64,000 bases of DNA from Haliotis asinina. Its lineage: Eukaryota > Mollusca > Gastropoda > Lepetellida > Haliotidae. Positions 1 to 12,322 of the stretch are shown in pieces; position 1 is the first letter of the stretch; every line of letters begins with the position of its first letter. Location of the stretch: positions 23,898,749-23,962,748 of the forward strand of contig NC_090283.1 in assembly GCF_037392515.1 (NCBI RefSeq), read 5' to 3'. The notes beneath the pieces were generated by a model. That model worked only from the letters and a program-made list of their open reading frames with translations, was not told the origin of the DNA and searched no databases. The translations under genes and the position numbers were made by a program.

Positions 1-26
1 ATCATAAAACGATATTTATCAAACAG

Positions 27-115
<89 letters not shown>

Positions 116-350
116 CACCATGATTAAACGAGCTTAATTCAAACTTTCACAACGAGGCATGTCATTACCCAGCTATTTAATAAAATAGATCCATAAAATT
201 TAAATTAAAAGTCTGTTGACGAAGAACAGTAAAACTGCTTGTGTATCACAGATATTTGAGTAAAACTAGCATGTTATCATAAAACGATATTTATCAAACA
301 GAACAATATATATATATTGTTGTATCATATATAAACAGGATACAAATTAC
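1..350. repeat. TA microsatellite inside a ~275-bp tandem duplication
   Basis: Bases 1-30 recur at 276-305, each time followed by an (AT)n tract: about 80 bp long at 31-111 and only about 14 bp at 306-319. The window therefore begins inside a tandem duplication of period about 275 bp, in which the TA tract has expanded in one unit. No coding potential is seen. Confidence 0.75.
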
Positions 351-1880
351 GAACAGTGATCGCCATACTAGGGACAATGGGAAGTTTTAGTATATTTGCT
401 TCTTGCATGGACCCAAGCTGGATATACAGAAGCAATAATAGACTAATCCAGACTTACATTAAAATGACACATATTCAACTATTAAAAAGAGTGGAGACAC
501 TAAATTGAATTTTAATGTTTTTTGACCTCTTGAGGACTGAAGAAAGTACCCCCTTGGAGGGAACTGCCACTAACAGTCTTTCAGGCATATATCTACCCTC
601 AAAACATATGAATTAAACTGTATGAATCAAATAAATTTATCATAAAATTTCGATAATAAGAATGCAATTAACAAATAAGAAGGCAATTAACAAAAAGGTC
701 CTTACCATTTTTAACACTAAAATATAGTGTTAATGACGGACATGTTGACCGTCATTCCTTCATCGCGAGGGATGCAGAAAGGAGGATCTTCGCCCTTTAA
801 CAAATACTCATGAGTATACCTGCTGTGGCCAATGCGACATGATGACCTCTTCAAATCTGAACTGACAATCTAAGTAGGTGTTCCTCCGTTTTAGACCTTC
901 CTATCATGATAGAAATTTTAGCTTCTGTTATACGAATAGTCACGCTTTGCATGCAGACTCTATGACAACCACACTGTATGTATGCTGTAAGAAACAATAA
1001 TAAACAAATAATGTAGACGTTTAATAATGCATAACAATATATTCACAAAAACACCCTTGTTCAAATGTTTGCATGACTATGTCTGAATTACGCGACATTG
1101 AAAGTATCCCACCGGCAGTGAAATAGTTACATGCATGTCCCGTTGGGTAGTAACTATATGGTTGAGTGAGTGAGTGAGTTTAGATTAATGAGTTTAGATC
1201 ACATTGGCAATATTTCAGCCATGTCGTGAAGTTCTAAATTCACAATCGATACATATAAATAATATACAAAATGTCTGTCAACGAAGGACAGTAAAAACAA
1301 TCAGAATATCACAGATATGAATATATACAGAAGACAATACAATATAAACATCGGTTCTATTTTGCCAACAGTTAAAGGGGGATACTTATACCAGAGACCA
1401 TGAAAATTTACAATGCATTTGCCTCCTGCGTGGACTTTAGTTGGATTTATAGCACCCCTTCAGCTGTTAGCAATTTTAGATAATCTGGCCTTAAATTAAT
1501 ATAACACATATGGTCTTAAATTAATACAACACATGTGGCCTTAAATTAATATAACACATATGGCCTTAAATTAATGTAACACATATACTAAAATAAATAT
1601 GGTACTACGTTTAAATTTAATTTTGGGAATCACAATCTAAAGAGGACGGCATATAGCTGCAACAATATTGATACGATATTAAAGTTTGCATACAGTTACA
1701 AGGGGCTGACGATATAGAAGTCGATGGGTTTTCAACATGTGGTCATTAGCGTGTTGACGACGTCTAAACTGATTGGTGAACGGTTCCAAGTAAAAAAATG
1801 TCTGATTGCATTTATGTCGTTTACGCTGAAATACTTATCGTTCACGCTATGACAATCGGAAGGCTATGCTAAAGTATGAT
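351..1880. other. Intergenic DNA with short repeats
   Basis: No gene is supported. A 25-bp unit (tggccttaaattaatataac plus five bases) is repeated four times at about 1486-1590. Around 212-260 and 1273-1320 lie two diverged copies of a motif containing gtctgt-gacgaa-gacagtaaaa and then atcacagatat, so this spacer looks like an old duplication of a repeat. A short SINE-like gtgagtgagtgagttt stretch lies near 1165. Confidence 0.5.
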
Positions 1881-1884
1881 TGAT

Positions 1885-2360
1885 CGCCATGCGTCTGTGT
1901 TAAGGTATGGAAATTACGATCATCTTACCGCTGCGACAGTCGTAAGTCTATACCAAAGTATGGAGTTACGATCACTTTGTCACAACGACAGTCGTAAGTC
2001 TATGTTAAGCGATGAGAGCTACGATTATCTTACCGCTACGTCGTAAGTCTATGTTAAAGTATGAGAGCTACGACCACTTTACCGCTACGTCGTAAGTCTA
2101 TGTTAAAGTATGATAGCTACGACCACTTTATCGCTACGTCGTAAGTCTATGTTAAAGTATGAGAGCTACGATCACTTTACCGCTACGTCGTAAGTCTATG
2201 TTAAAGTAAGAGAGCTACGATCACTTTACCGCTACGTCGTAAGTCTATGTTAAAGTAAGAGAGCTACGATCACTTTACCGCTACGTCGTAAGTCTATGTT
2301 AAAGTATGAGAGCTACGATCACTTTACCGCTACGACAGTAGGAGGTCTATGTTGAAGTAT
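1885..2360. repeat. Minisatellite, ~49-bp unit, about nine copies
   Basis: The unit reads cgctacgtcgtaagtctatg, ttaaagtatgagagctacga, then ccactttac (49 bp). The left-most units are longer and more diverged, carrying gacagtcgtaagtc; those from about 2040 to 2330 are almost identical, which points to recent homogenisation. Single diverged units of the same motif occur elsewhere (for example 63040-63110), so the array probably grew from a dispersed repeat. Confidence 0.85.
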
Positions 2361-2756
2361 GGGAGTTATGATCATCCTAACGCGACGATCGCTTTGTGGA
2401 AAGGGATCTAAGTTTTCACTGTGACAAAGGAATGATTACACGAATTTGGTAAGCTGATCATGTGCACTCTGTCCACGCACAGCAAGAATGATTAAGCAAT
2501 AAATAAACCATAACAAAGAAAAATATTTACAACATTGACTTAATACCCTTAAGCAAGGAATCCCTTTAAGTTACACAGACACATATTCCGCTTAAAGACT
2601 TGCATTCTAATTGGTAAGGTGATGTGTTCTCAATGGTGTCTGTAGTTGATAAGGAAATTTATATATCTTTCCATGTATGTATCGACTTACACCATTCAAG
2701 AATCCTATAATATTCCATATCAGCAATATGCCTGTATATGAAGCTCATTAGGAATG

Positions 2757-2865
2757 TGTGGGTGAGTGAGTTTGGTTTTAATTCGTTTTTAGCAAGATTC
2801 CAGCAATATGACGACTGTGGACGCCAGAAATGGGCTTCAAGCTTTGTACCTATGTGATATTAATG
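2757..2865 (-). mobile_element. SINE family 2, 3' half
   Basis: Read on the minus strand this ends in ...aaaccaaactcactcaccc and carries the body motif 'agcccatttctgg-gtc-cc' followed by 'atattgctggaat', both shared with the copies at 40140 and 47190. The tRNA-like head is missing. It lies about 800 bp downstream of the stop of the STELLO-like gene. Confidence 0.6.
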
Positions 2866-3153
2866 ACGAATCATATACAGTCAGATCCAGATGCAGGCGT
2901 CTCGAATGTTATGTATGACTCGAAGTTTTTTCTACGATCATAGACATACCTTTATCTCGAATACATCGACACGTAGTTGACTGGCACATGCCATTACACT
3001 CGGGACACCGAAGACTGTGTGTGTGTGTGATGTTTAAGTTCTTTACAAGCATGGCCTTATCAAAAGTCCCGGCTAAAGGCCAATGTAAGGCCAATGGGTT
3101 GAAAGGTTGAGTTATAATCATATTTACACAACGAACCAATGCATCAATATAAG

Positions 3154-3284
3154 TTGTTCACTGGTCCCTCGGGGCCCATGGGCTCATGTACCTTCGAGGT
3201 TTGTTTATGTTCCTCGAGCCCGCGGGAACATAAACAAACCTCGAGGGTACATGAACCCATGGACCCCGAAGGACCAGTGAACAA
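3154..3284. repeat. Near-perfect foldback (hairpin) element, ~131 bp
   Basis: The left arm starts gttcactggtccctcggggc and the right arm ends gaccccgaaggaccagtgaac. The arms are about 60 bp each with a few mismatches and a tiny GC-rich loop near 3219-3225. GC content is well above the flanks. It is best explained as a miniature inverted-repeat element; neither a target duplication nor a superfamily could be assigned. Confidence 0.75.
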
Positions 3285-3660
3285 CGGATTTATCTTACCG
3301 AACACCTGAGTTTTAATTTTCACTTCTGCTGAATGCGAGGCGAATCGCCATTTTTGCAGACGACACAAGGTAAACCGATTTACCTCCCTTCCATCGATTT
3401 TCAATCGCAAAACATCGGTGATTTCCGTTCTTCATACCTGATTCAATGTTATCCGAGACAAAGAAGTACTACCATGAAGCACCAGAAGAGTTCGGAATTC
3501 CCAACGGTGTACATTGAAAATAATACATCGCCTGTAAGCGGGGTACATTGAAAATAATAGAATAGCGCTTAGCCAATCAGAGAGCGACATTCATGTGTGA
3601 GTTAAGATAATGTCAGATGTTCACTTACTCATGCAAACTAGTCCGTGGACACGATTGATC

Positions 3661-6600
3661 CTATCCATAGAGTATTAAGGGGAAGAACTTTTCACAAAAG
3701 AATTTCTTCCCTTCGGGGCTAGGAACGAATTTGGATAATTTAACAGTATGAAGGAAAAGCCCCTTTTCGTCAAAATACTTTTCTGTTTGATTGAGATTTC
3801 CGTCCATGAAATATGTTCCTGGCATTTCATAAACATTTTTTAATATTTCTATTCCACGAAGGACTGTTGGAAAGATTATTTCAAGATATAAGTTGAATTT
3901 TGAAAAATGTTCCATGTAATATAAGAAGTCACCCTTGTATCGTTGAGGAACGTATACGATGTCTGACGCGCCAATAAAGAAGCCATCATTATGCCCGGAA
4001 TTCTTGGAAAGCATTTTTGTGAATGAAGTATACCTCTTTCTATCTACTAATTTCAAAGCTCTAAGAGCAGCTTGGTACGCTTTCAAACCCACCTTTGGGT
4101 CTTCTAAACGATCCCAATGCAAAGGCTCAGACTGTTTCACAATTCTCGACTGGTAAACCCAGAGACTGTTAAGAGGAGAGACGTGAATATTCCATGGATT
4201 AAGCAAGACGTCATCTCCAATATACAGATAGCCATCAACTCTGAATTGCAGTTTCATTGCTAGTATTAAACACTGGTGACCAAACCATCCCTCACTAGTA
4301 TCAAGCTCTATGAAGGACAATGGTTTGCGCAGGGGTTTAGAGTATGCGTAAAATAAATCTTTGTTTATGCCACAGTAGACAATATTCGGGAAATGTGTGC
4401 CATACATAGTCTCTAGAAATCGAAGGTTCTGGTAGTAGGGAGTGTTAAAGACTACAATTAAAAGAAGGTTGGGATTAGTTGCAGGAATCTTAGAAGTTTC
4501 AACCAACTGATGACCACAATATGAAATTATCTCACCCAGTTGTGGGGTAAATGCGGGCGATGCTTTAACAGTGGAGTATATCATAGGCGGTGTCTGTTCT
4601 GCTGCCCAGAATGTGACGTTGAAATGTTGGTCCGTCAAATCAGTTTGATAAGGCAAGTTTGATTGCTTCTGGAACATTGCACCTTTCTTAAGTAAACCTA
4701 ATGGAATTCTTTTCGGTTCCTTGTACCCTAAAGCTTTCAAGTCCTGAATCCAGAGATACGTCAGACGTGCATCCTGTTCGCGCCAAAAGTTCTCTTGGAC
4801 CATGGCGGTTGACAGTTCAGCCATACAGTCAAAGAATGTCTTATTCAAAGAACATCTCCATTTTGACAAGAAATCTACAAGGCGTTCTGTTTGGTAATAA
4901 AGGTCATTTTCATCCTTAGCATCACTGAGGTAGGAGTGTGAATTCCTCTTTTGGAATGCATTTGGTGGAAGGAACCCTAAGTTTCCTCCCATCTCCCAAA
5001 GAAGTCTCTGGGCCCAGTAGCCTCTCCAGATGTCACATACTCGGACCGTGGTTGTAGATGGAATCAAGAGAGCCCACAATGCATCATACAGGAAGAGCGT
5101 ATTCTGGGAATTAAAGGGAGAAAATACACCAGCTGGAACAATAGCTGGTGGAGCTCGGTCATCAAAGGTCACATTGAGCCGAGAATGGGTATGTTTCCGG
5201 GTCAGTCTAAAAATGGCATCCATATCCGGGTCACCATTCACAATACCCTGCTGTATGGATGGGGTTTTCCAGTGACTCAGTTCGTACTCTTGGGTGATAT
5301 TTTCTCCTACAGAACCAAGCGGGTAACCTCTCGGCCACAATGTTGGCTGTCCAAAATGACGGTAAGGGTTGAAGAGCTTTTTGCCTTTATACAAGAGACC
5401 CCACATTTTTGGATCAAGAACAAATTGTTTTAGCAAATCAACAGGATGGTTGTCATCATCAGTTTCGTAAATAATTTTTGCGCCATGAGCTATTGCGAAC
5501 AGATATCCAACTGTTTTCCTGGCATAGCTCCGTTCTGGAAGATGAGGGGTCGTCTGAAAACCAAGTCCACGCTGATCGTCCAAGCTCAGATATGTACAGT
5601 TAGGGTACCTGAAAAGGGCAAGATATAACATAAACACTAATGTTTGACGCATTCCCTATTTTTGAAAGAAGGCTTTATTAAAGCAATCATTAGTTATTAA
5701 TGTGATCAAGTGCAGTATTGCGTACATCACAAATTGAAGTACAAATTGTTCATTTACGATTTACTTCCTTTGCCTGATTTGCTTTTATGAGAAAACGGTA
5801 TGGAATCCAGTTGCCTTGAATATAATAGCAAGAATGACAACTGGAATGCTCTGATACTTGTCGTAAGATGCTACAGACGGGATCGAGGGACAGAGTCTCT
5901 GATTTGTTTGGATTACCGTGTCAGATGTTTAGTTACAGACTGGATTATCAACACACAGTCGTCATCGATCTTCGATCAGCGGGAGCATCCGTCTACACAA
6001 CAATGACATGTGTCAACCTAGTCAGGGAGCCTGACCACCCAATCCCGTTAGTAACGTCTTTTACAAGCATGGACTGCTGAAGGTCAGTTCTAACCCGGAT
6101 CGTCAAGGGTAGTGATAAGCATGGTTTAGTGAAGATCAGTTCTAACCAAGACCTTCACAACTGGAGACAAGCATGGGTTATTGAAGATCAATTCTAACTC
6201 CGATCTTCAAGGATAGAGACAAACATGGGCTACTTTAGGGGGCCCTGGTGGAGAGCAGTTTTGCGGTTGTTGCTTTTGTTATCGTTTTTCTCCCGCTGGT
6301 GCCCGGATGATATCCCAGGATTGTTGACTGGTTCGTTACCTATGTTGCGCCAACCGCAGTAAGTATGGAAGGATCGACAAAGAAGAAATATTTTTAATAT
6401 TTCCAATTTCATAATTATATTAAATGACAAGATTTTGAAGTTTGATCATCTGCCCGTGATAAAAATGTTAGGAGTGAAAAATAACGAAGTCAATGTACGT
6501 CTTTTTATTTATGTTTCGGCACACATAAGCATAAATCGCTGTTGTAGTATCCATGAAACCATAGCAAAACAGAAACACAGGTGATTCCTGTTTACAACAG

Positions 6601-9277
6601 CTGTCATAGCCGCAATGTCTCGGTGCCATATGTATTCAAAAGTTAGAAGTAAAATGAGCTGACATGTGCAAGTTACACTCAAAGGTTGCACTTTGTAATA
6701 CTGGGTTGCACCATGTGCAAGTAACAAAGCACTAAATCGAGCGCGGTCTTGTATTCACTGTTGCCTGTAAGCTAATGGACCGACACTGTTTGGGCGATAC
6801 GAACTGATCTTCTTTGCTGCATAAAGAATACATGTAAGCATTTGTTGTGTACTGAAGTTAAAAACTGTAATTCCTATTGACCTAAGAATTTGTTTTAGAT
6901 TTTACTAGCAGTGGCAAACTGGTATTGTTTAGTTTACGGATTCGGATAAATCAAATGTGTGTTTTAATATCATTGGTAACTGACATCATATTTTTACATT
7001 TAATGATTGAGTATCGAGGTAAAAATACAGAAATATGATCAAATTCGATCAGTCACTAGACCATGCAATCATTACTAAATCCGGAATACCGGGATGCATT
7101 GCTGGGGTACGTTCTTACAATCAGCCAAGAACTACTGAGGATGTTTTCAAATATCGGCATCTGATGGCCCTCCACCCTTCGTAACGTTCAGATATTTTGC
7201 CATGATCTTCAGTAGCCCAGTCCCGGTGTCCGCATTGGTCGATGGAGCAGGTTATGATCTGCTTGGTTTCGCAATTAGACTGTTGGCAAGAAATATTAAT
7301 CTCTCTGGATCAGTGCCCCGTTAAGGTTAATTCTAACCCGGATTCTCACGGGTGGCGACAAGCAATGGTTGTTGAGGGTAATTTCTAAAACGGATCTTCA
7401 CATTGGTGACATGCATGGGTTACTGAAGATGAATTCTAACCGGGATTCTCACGGGTGGCGACAAGCAATGGTTGTTGAGGGTCATTTCTAAAATGGATCT
7501 TCACATTGGTGACATGCATGGGTTACTGAAGATCAATTCTAACCGGGTGTCTCACGGGTGGCGACAAGCAATGGTTGTTGAGGGTCATTTCTAAAATGGA
7601 TCTTCACATTGTTGACTTTCACATGGGTTACCGAAGATCAAATCTAACTCGGATCTTCACTGCTGGAGACAAGTATGGGTTACTGAAGATCAATTCTAAC
7701 CTGGATCTTCACGGGTAGGTGAATAACAAATAAACATAGTTACCTCCAGTCCTTAGGAGTAATGCTGTCCCCGACAACAACGACCTTCCACCCGGGTATC
7801 TTTGCCAGGAACTTGATGTCAGGAGTTGGATTGAAAATGGTCGTCACAACTATCCATCGATCTGACCGAACTGTCTTGAACTTGTCTATCACCCTGCAAA
7901 ATACAACGGACGTGTGTATTGCAATCTAAAGACTATTATTTTCTCTTTTTTGGTTATTAACGCCGCACCCATCAATATTCCAACTACAAAGCGACGGTCT
8001 GCAAATATTGAGTCTGGCAAGGCAATCCAGTGATCAACATCATGAACACACACACACAAGGCAATCCAGTGATCAACATCATGAACACACACACAAGGCA
8101 ATCCAGTGATCAACATCATGAACACACACACAAGGCAATCCAGTGATCAACATCATGAACACACACACAAGGCAATCCAGTGATCAACATCATGAACACA
8201 CACAAGGCAATCCAGTGATCAACATCATGAACACACACAAATTTATATATACTAACCATGACTTCCTTATTTTCATATTATGTGCTGATGACACTGACTA
8301 GCAATACTCATGCTAAATTGTCATGATCTCAATGTAATAATCTCAAATGAATAATGTGGACTATTGTTTTGGAATGCAACTTTTTTTTCTGTATAGACAA
8401 CGTTTCGACATATATTCTCATGTTGTTGTTAAGCACATTCATCTCCTCAAGTTCTAGAATGCCAATCAAAGAAGTCAGTGTCAATTTCAGCGTCAGTGTC
8501 TATGTCTGTGACTCATAACAAGCACTTAACGCGCGATTTCACTAATCCATGAACCCACCGAACAAGTAATTAGAAAGTATTTAACGGTTAATCCTATTAC
8601 GCCTTCCCAGGCTACCTCTCGCTCAATGTGTGTTGATTGCTAAATGCACCCCATGTGAAATACAATTTTGTAACATTACAATAGCGGTTAAAAGACAGTT
8701 AATTTGCACTGAAAACATGTTTCGGGACCAGATTCGAGTGTTGGATTTCGGAATAGAAGGATGCCTGATAAGAAGCGAGTTTCTTTTTTGATATTATACA
8801 GGGACAAATTCGGGACCACAGCATGGGTTACTGAAGACCAAATCTAACCTCTTCACGGGTATCGGGATTTTCCCATCCAATGAGTGGATATCGGTCGTAA
8901 AATAAATGTGTTCTTGAGAGCCATTAAGAAGTTAGTATTCAGGTGTAAGGCAAATATTATAGATGACAACTTCTTTTTATTGTATGTCACGACGTTTCTG
9001 GGCTCTTTTTCCCTTCGTAAGGTGAATACACCTCCAAGAAACCTTATGACCTAGAATACAGAGGAACATTTCGTAATATTTATCACTTCATCAAAAATCA
9101 AAGACTAAACTGCCAGAAGAGATCGCAAGGGAATACAACTCACCTTTGAATCGGTTTTTGATACATAACAGTTGTGTTGGTCCTGGGTGACAAGGAGAAC
9201 CAGACCAAGTAAACCGGCACAAAACACATGCACGCAATCTTCAGAATTCTGAAGACACGAGCAGACCTTGCCTTCAT
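3661..9277 (-). CDS. STELLO-like (DUF288) Golgi glycosyltransferase, three exons, complete
   Basis: Three exons on the minus strand join in frame: 9277-9144 (start ATG 9277-9275), 7893-7744 and 5608-3661 (stop at 3661). Donors are AG|GTGAGT and AG|GTAACT; acceptors are ttttgcag and cccttttcag. Both junctions are phase 2 and each rebuilds an Arg codon. The product is about 743 residues. The start is supported by an in-frame TGA six codons upstream. Exon 1 encodes a basic tail (MKARSARVFRILK) and then a hydrophobic anchor around residues 14-29, the layout of a type II Golgi protein. Exon 2 carries WIVVTTIFNPTPDIK and VVVVGDS, the DUF288 entry motif. Exon 3 has a DXD-type motif, YETDDDNHP, near residue 145, and a second acidic motif, YLYIGDDVLLN, in the C-terminal half; several NxS/T sequons suggest a lumenal domain. 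Plant STELLO proteins are Golgi glycosyltransferases that aid cellulose synthase assembly; the animal substrate is unknown to me. The family call is strong and the reaction is inferred. Confidence 0.9.
5880..6240 (-). mobile_element. SINE family 1 fragment with repeated 5' end, in STELLO intron 2
   Basis: The segment acatgtgtcaacctagtcag to gcctgaccacccaatcccgt matches the body of SINE family 1. Beyond it the end unit 'acaagcatgg-ctgaagatcagttctaacc-ggatcttca' is repeated about three more times with a period near 60 bp (6060-6235). The orientation is antisense on the plus strand, hence sense to the host transcript. The remainder of the 2.1 kb intron up to 7320 holds nothing I recognise. Confidence 0.65.
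7320..7725. repeat. Tandem array built from a SINE family 1 end, ~103-bp unit
   Basis: The phrase gacaagcaatggttgttgag recurs at about 7357, 7460 and 7563, giving a 103-bp period. Each unit also contains 'gggttactgaagatcaattctaacc' in two pieces, the dispersed SINE's 5' end read in reverse. The array lies just 3' of STELLO exon 2, within intron 2, and its edge is about 20 bp from the splice donor at 7743. Confidence 0.7.
8019..8240. repeat. SINE-derived minisatellite with (CA)n joints
   Basis: Six copies of aaggcaatccagtgatcaac plus atcatgaa are joined by short acacacaca runs of varying length, giving a unit of about 33-40 bp. The core is the internal 'gacaatccagtgatcaacatcatga' block of SINE family 1, split here for brevity. 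It lies in STELLO intron 1. Reading frames through it encode low-complexity peptides only. Confidence 0.8.
8818..9060. repeat. Repeat debris in STELLO intron 1
   Basis: 8818-8866 is another SINE family 1 end (catgggttactgaagaccaa... cttcacgggt). 8955-9045 carries atagatgacaacttcttttt followed by cacgacgtttctgggctc, the signature of a dispersed palindromic repeat also seen at 16004, 60330 and inside the THAP elements. The rest of intron 1 (8241-8817) shows nothing recognisable. Confidence 0.5.
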
Positions 9278-9990
9278 CCTGACTTTCGTGTGTCAACCTT
9301 TCTGATGCTGAAATCAGTGCAACGGTTTTATTTCCTTGACGAAATGTTGCAATCAAGATTACCTATCGCTTGTTAGAATGTCCGTCTCTGATTGGTTCAC
9401 ATGACCACGAGCAGATTAACATGTATGCCCAATGCACGGCCGTACAACTCTCGAGTGGGAGTAGAGGGAAAAAGTGGGAAATGAAGACAACAATACAGTT
9501 ACCTCCCAATTTCAATGGAATGCAATGAAGCGTGAGTGCGAGTACAATGGACAAAGGGACAAAAGGACAAAGGAAAGTATTAAACTGAGCGGCGTAAATG
9601 GGAGTGACGATGGGTGTTCGTCGTCTGCTAGTGATTTGGATATGAAAACGTTCGTCTGCTTTAAGACTGTCATCTGCTAGTGAAGCGCTTCCGGTTTACA
9701 TGCCCAAGGAAGATTGTTGAAACAGTCAGGTACATGGCTCGTTGTGTTGGTTGCGTGCATGTGCGTGTGTTTTACATTTCATGAGATTTTCGACAAGATT
9801 ATTTACTGTAGACAAATCATGTACAGTTACGGTCTTCTTAAACTGCTGAGGTCGAGTTGTAGACAGTAGTAACGCTAACTGTTTTCTCGAAGATTATACA
9901 TATATGAATATGTTTGGCACATATCTCCGATCCGAAGATAGAAAATTGTCAATAAAAACAAACACGTTAACATTTGTTCATATTTGTCTT
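9278..9990 (-). promoter_or_regulatory. Upstream region of the STELLO-like gene; no defined element
   Basis: This stretch lies 5' of the start codon at 9277 and should hold the promoter and 5' UTR. I see no TATA box at a convincing distance and no recognisable repeat until the CA tract. The assignment rests on position only. Confidence 0.3.
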
Positions 9991-10002
9991 TATTTATAAT
10001 AA

Positions 10003-10028
10003 CCTTACACACACACACGTCACACACG

Positions 10029-10118
<90 letters not shown>
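10003..10118. repeat. (CA)n microsatellite, ~115 bp
   Basis: A run of CA dinucleotides with a few interruptions (cacgtcacac, cgcacgca) near the left end. Long open frames across it, His-Thr or Cys-Val repeats, are artefacts of the repeat. Confidence 0.95.
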
Positions 10119-10119
<1 letters not shown>

Positions 10120-10620
10120 TTACTACAATTTCAGGGAGTCTTCTTCGGTCAACTGCACATTCAAGTACCTCACTCCATTGTACTCTTTCTCGCCCTTCAT
10201 TGTTTTCCACTGAAACTGGGGAGAAAACTACTTTAGTTGTCATGATTTCACACTTATTCCTCTACTACTGGTATATATCTTTGCCAGGTTTAGGAAACAG
10301 TGATAGTATAAACGGGATATAATCTGATTTCATAAATAAAATGAATTTGTCCATAGATGGATTATTGAAAAATGAGTGGGAAGTAATTTCTTTGGTTCAA
10401 CAGCATCATGTGCACACGATAAAATAACACGAAACACGTCACAAATAACATTACTTTTACAAAAAATGTGCAAGTTCTCTTTTCTAGGCTAATATTAAAG
10501 CATCATCCCATTTCTGTGATTTGGTATTCTGTGATTTGAAGTTCTTGATGTAGATGTAAGTTTGATGTGAGATCTGAAGGAGAAAGTTTTAAAGCGAGTG
10601 AGGTTTTTTTTATAAAGTTA

Positions 10621-11612
10621 TACTGAGTCAAAAAAGAAACTTCTATGTAATTTTTAAAAACAAAGAATTTTTTTCGCTGACGATACATCTATGTATCCGA
10701 AATGGGATCCCTATCTTTCGACTCTAGAAAAACGTTAGCAAAACCCACTCAAACCCATCCATTCGTCGTGCAAATGACGTTAGTTCCAAATCAGAATTGA
10801 AAAAAAACTGAAATAAAATTGAATTTCCTCAACGTCAACGTCTGCTGTGGACCCAACGTCACCTCCGATGCACTCAGAGAGACTAGAATCGAATCGTCTT
10901 TAGGGATGAATCCAGGTTTACCCTCAGATTCGCATGTTGCATGGTGTGGGATGCTTTCTGTGGGAACAACCGTTCCCGACTTCTGGTCATCCGTGGAAAC
11001 CTCACAGTTGCTGCTTACCGCGTTCAGGTGCTCAACCCTGAACTCGTTCCTTTCATGGCGGCTCATGGCCCAGGTCTACAGTTCCAGCATGATAATGCTC
11101 GGCCTCATAACGCGATGTTGACACGAAATTTCCTTCAAAACGCTGGAAACAACGTCATGGACTGGCCATCGAGGTCAGCTGGCTTTAATCTAATAGAACA
11201 CGTTTTGGATGCACTTGGGAGAAGGCTTCGTGGTCTTAGGAACCAACCTAAGAATTTGCAGGAACTTGGCGCTGCCTTGCAAGAGCAATGGCGCAGAATC
11301 CCCAACCACGTGTTCACAAGCATCAGGCAGTCAATGAGGAGACGGTGTTTGGCAGTGGTGAATGCACGGGGCGGCCATACACAATACTGCACTGAAAGAT
11401 TTCGAATTTATATTCTTGTGACTTGACATTCTGTTTACTCAAGTTTTTGAACGGCGGTGTAGCCTAATGGAACTGATTGTGGTACTGTCAGTGTATCGAG
11501 TACACCACACGGATCTCAGCAATGAAATAATAACAATTTAACCATTTTACCATATCTTGTTCTTTTATAGTGCCCTGGAGAAAGAATGTGAAGTTTCTTT
11601 TTTGACTCAGTA
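10621..11612 (+). mobile_element. Tc1-like DNA transposon, copy 1, lacking the N-terminal half of the transposase
   Basis: The ends are inverted: tactgagtcaaaaaagaaac at the left and its complement, gtttcttttttgactcagta, at the right, flanked by TA. The 5' leader to about 10796 matches the copy at 19024, after which the sequence jumps straight to the catalytic core. The remnant (about 10850-11390) holds DESRF-like coding near 10905, then QHDNARPH and DWPSRS...LIEHVLD. The spacing from the second Asp to the Glu is 34, giving DD34E. It ends in the usual GGHTQYC. The DNA-binding domains are missing and the core contains frame damage before 10941, so it is inactive. Confidence 0.9.
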
Positions 11613-11614
11613 TA

Positions 11615-12320
11615 TTTCCGTATATCTTACCTTTCCGTTTAGCACCAGCATGGCACGATTGACTGGGTCAGTTAATTTTGACCGGTGAATATGGTTCTTT
11701 TGAGATTGTCTGTTACAGGATAGGTTTTGAAGGTTTTGAGAATATTTTGGAAATCAGCATGGAAATAATCGAAATGTTATAAAGAATGTTATAAAGATGT
11801 TATACCAGTTTCAGTTTCAGATTGTTTTACTAGAAGAACATATCCACAAAAGTTTAAGTGAGTACTTTCCAAGATAAATTTAAAAAAGCCTCACACTTCC
11901 GACCTGTAAAGTAGTATGGGTAGGACGTATTAATGAAAACGTCTTTCACGTTTTATACATCTATGTGCCTATTGTGCAAAACCTATACAAATATATATAA
12001 ATATTGATAAAAGCCTATAATTTAAAAATCATATTCAAAAGAAAGTAATAAACACAAATGCTGAAAACAGAAAATGCTAAAATACTTAAATTCCAGGTTT
12101 CACCAAATATCAAACAGCATCTAAAAAGTCCATTTTGTTTGTTTTGTTTTTGTTTTTTTGTTTACGCCAAACCCTTGTCTTAATTGAGCGAGTCCACTTT
12201 TTGTGTAAAGTGTAGGAGTACTGACAAAACATACCTATACTACATGTAGGTAAACTGGGATACACGTAAAATGAGAGCGTAGGGATTATGGGCCTGAGCC
12301 GAAATTTCACACCAGGCTAG
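11615..12320. other. Intergenic, nothing recognised
   Basis: AT-rich sequence with short homopolymer runs (for example 12130-12165). No coding region, inverted repeat or SINE match is apparent. Confidence 0.4.
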
Positions 12321-12322
12321 CT

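Noticed and set aside
1885-2360. CRISPR-like array
   Set aside because: Units are contiguous with no unique spacers, and the setting is a eukaryotic genome.
9875-10243. Overlapping open frames of 79-122 codons on both strands
   Set aside because: They are created by the CA microsatellite and encode only Cys-Val or His-Thr repeats.
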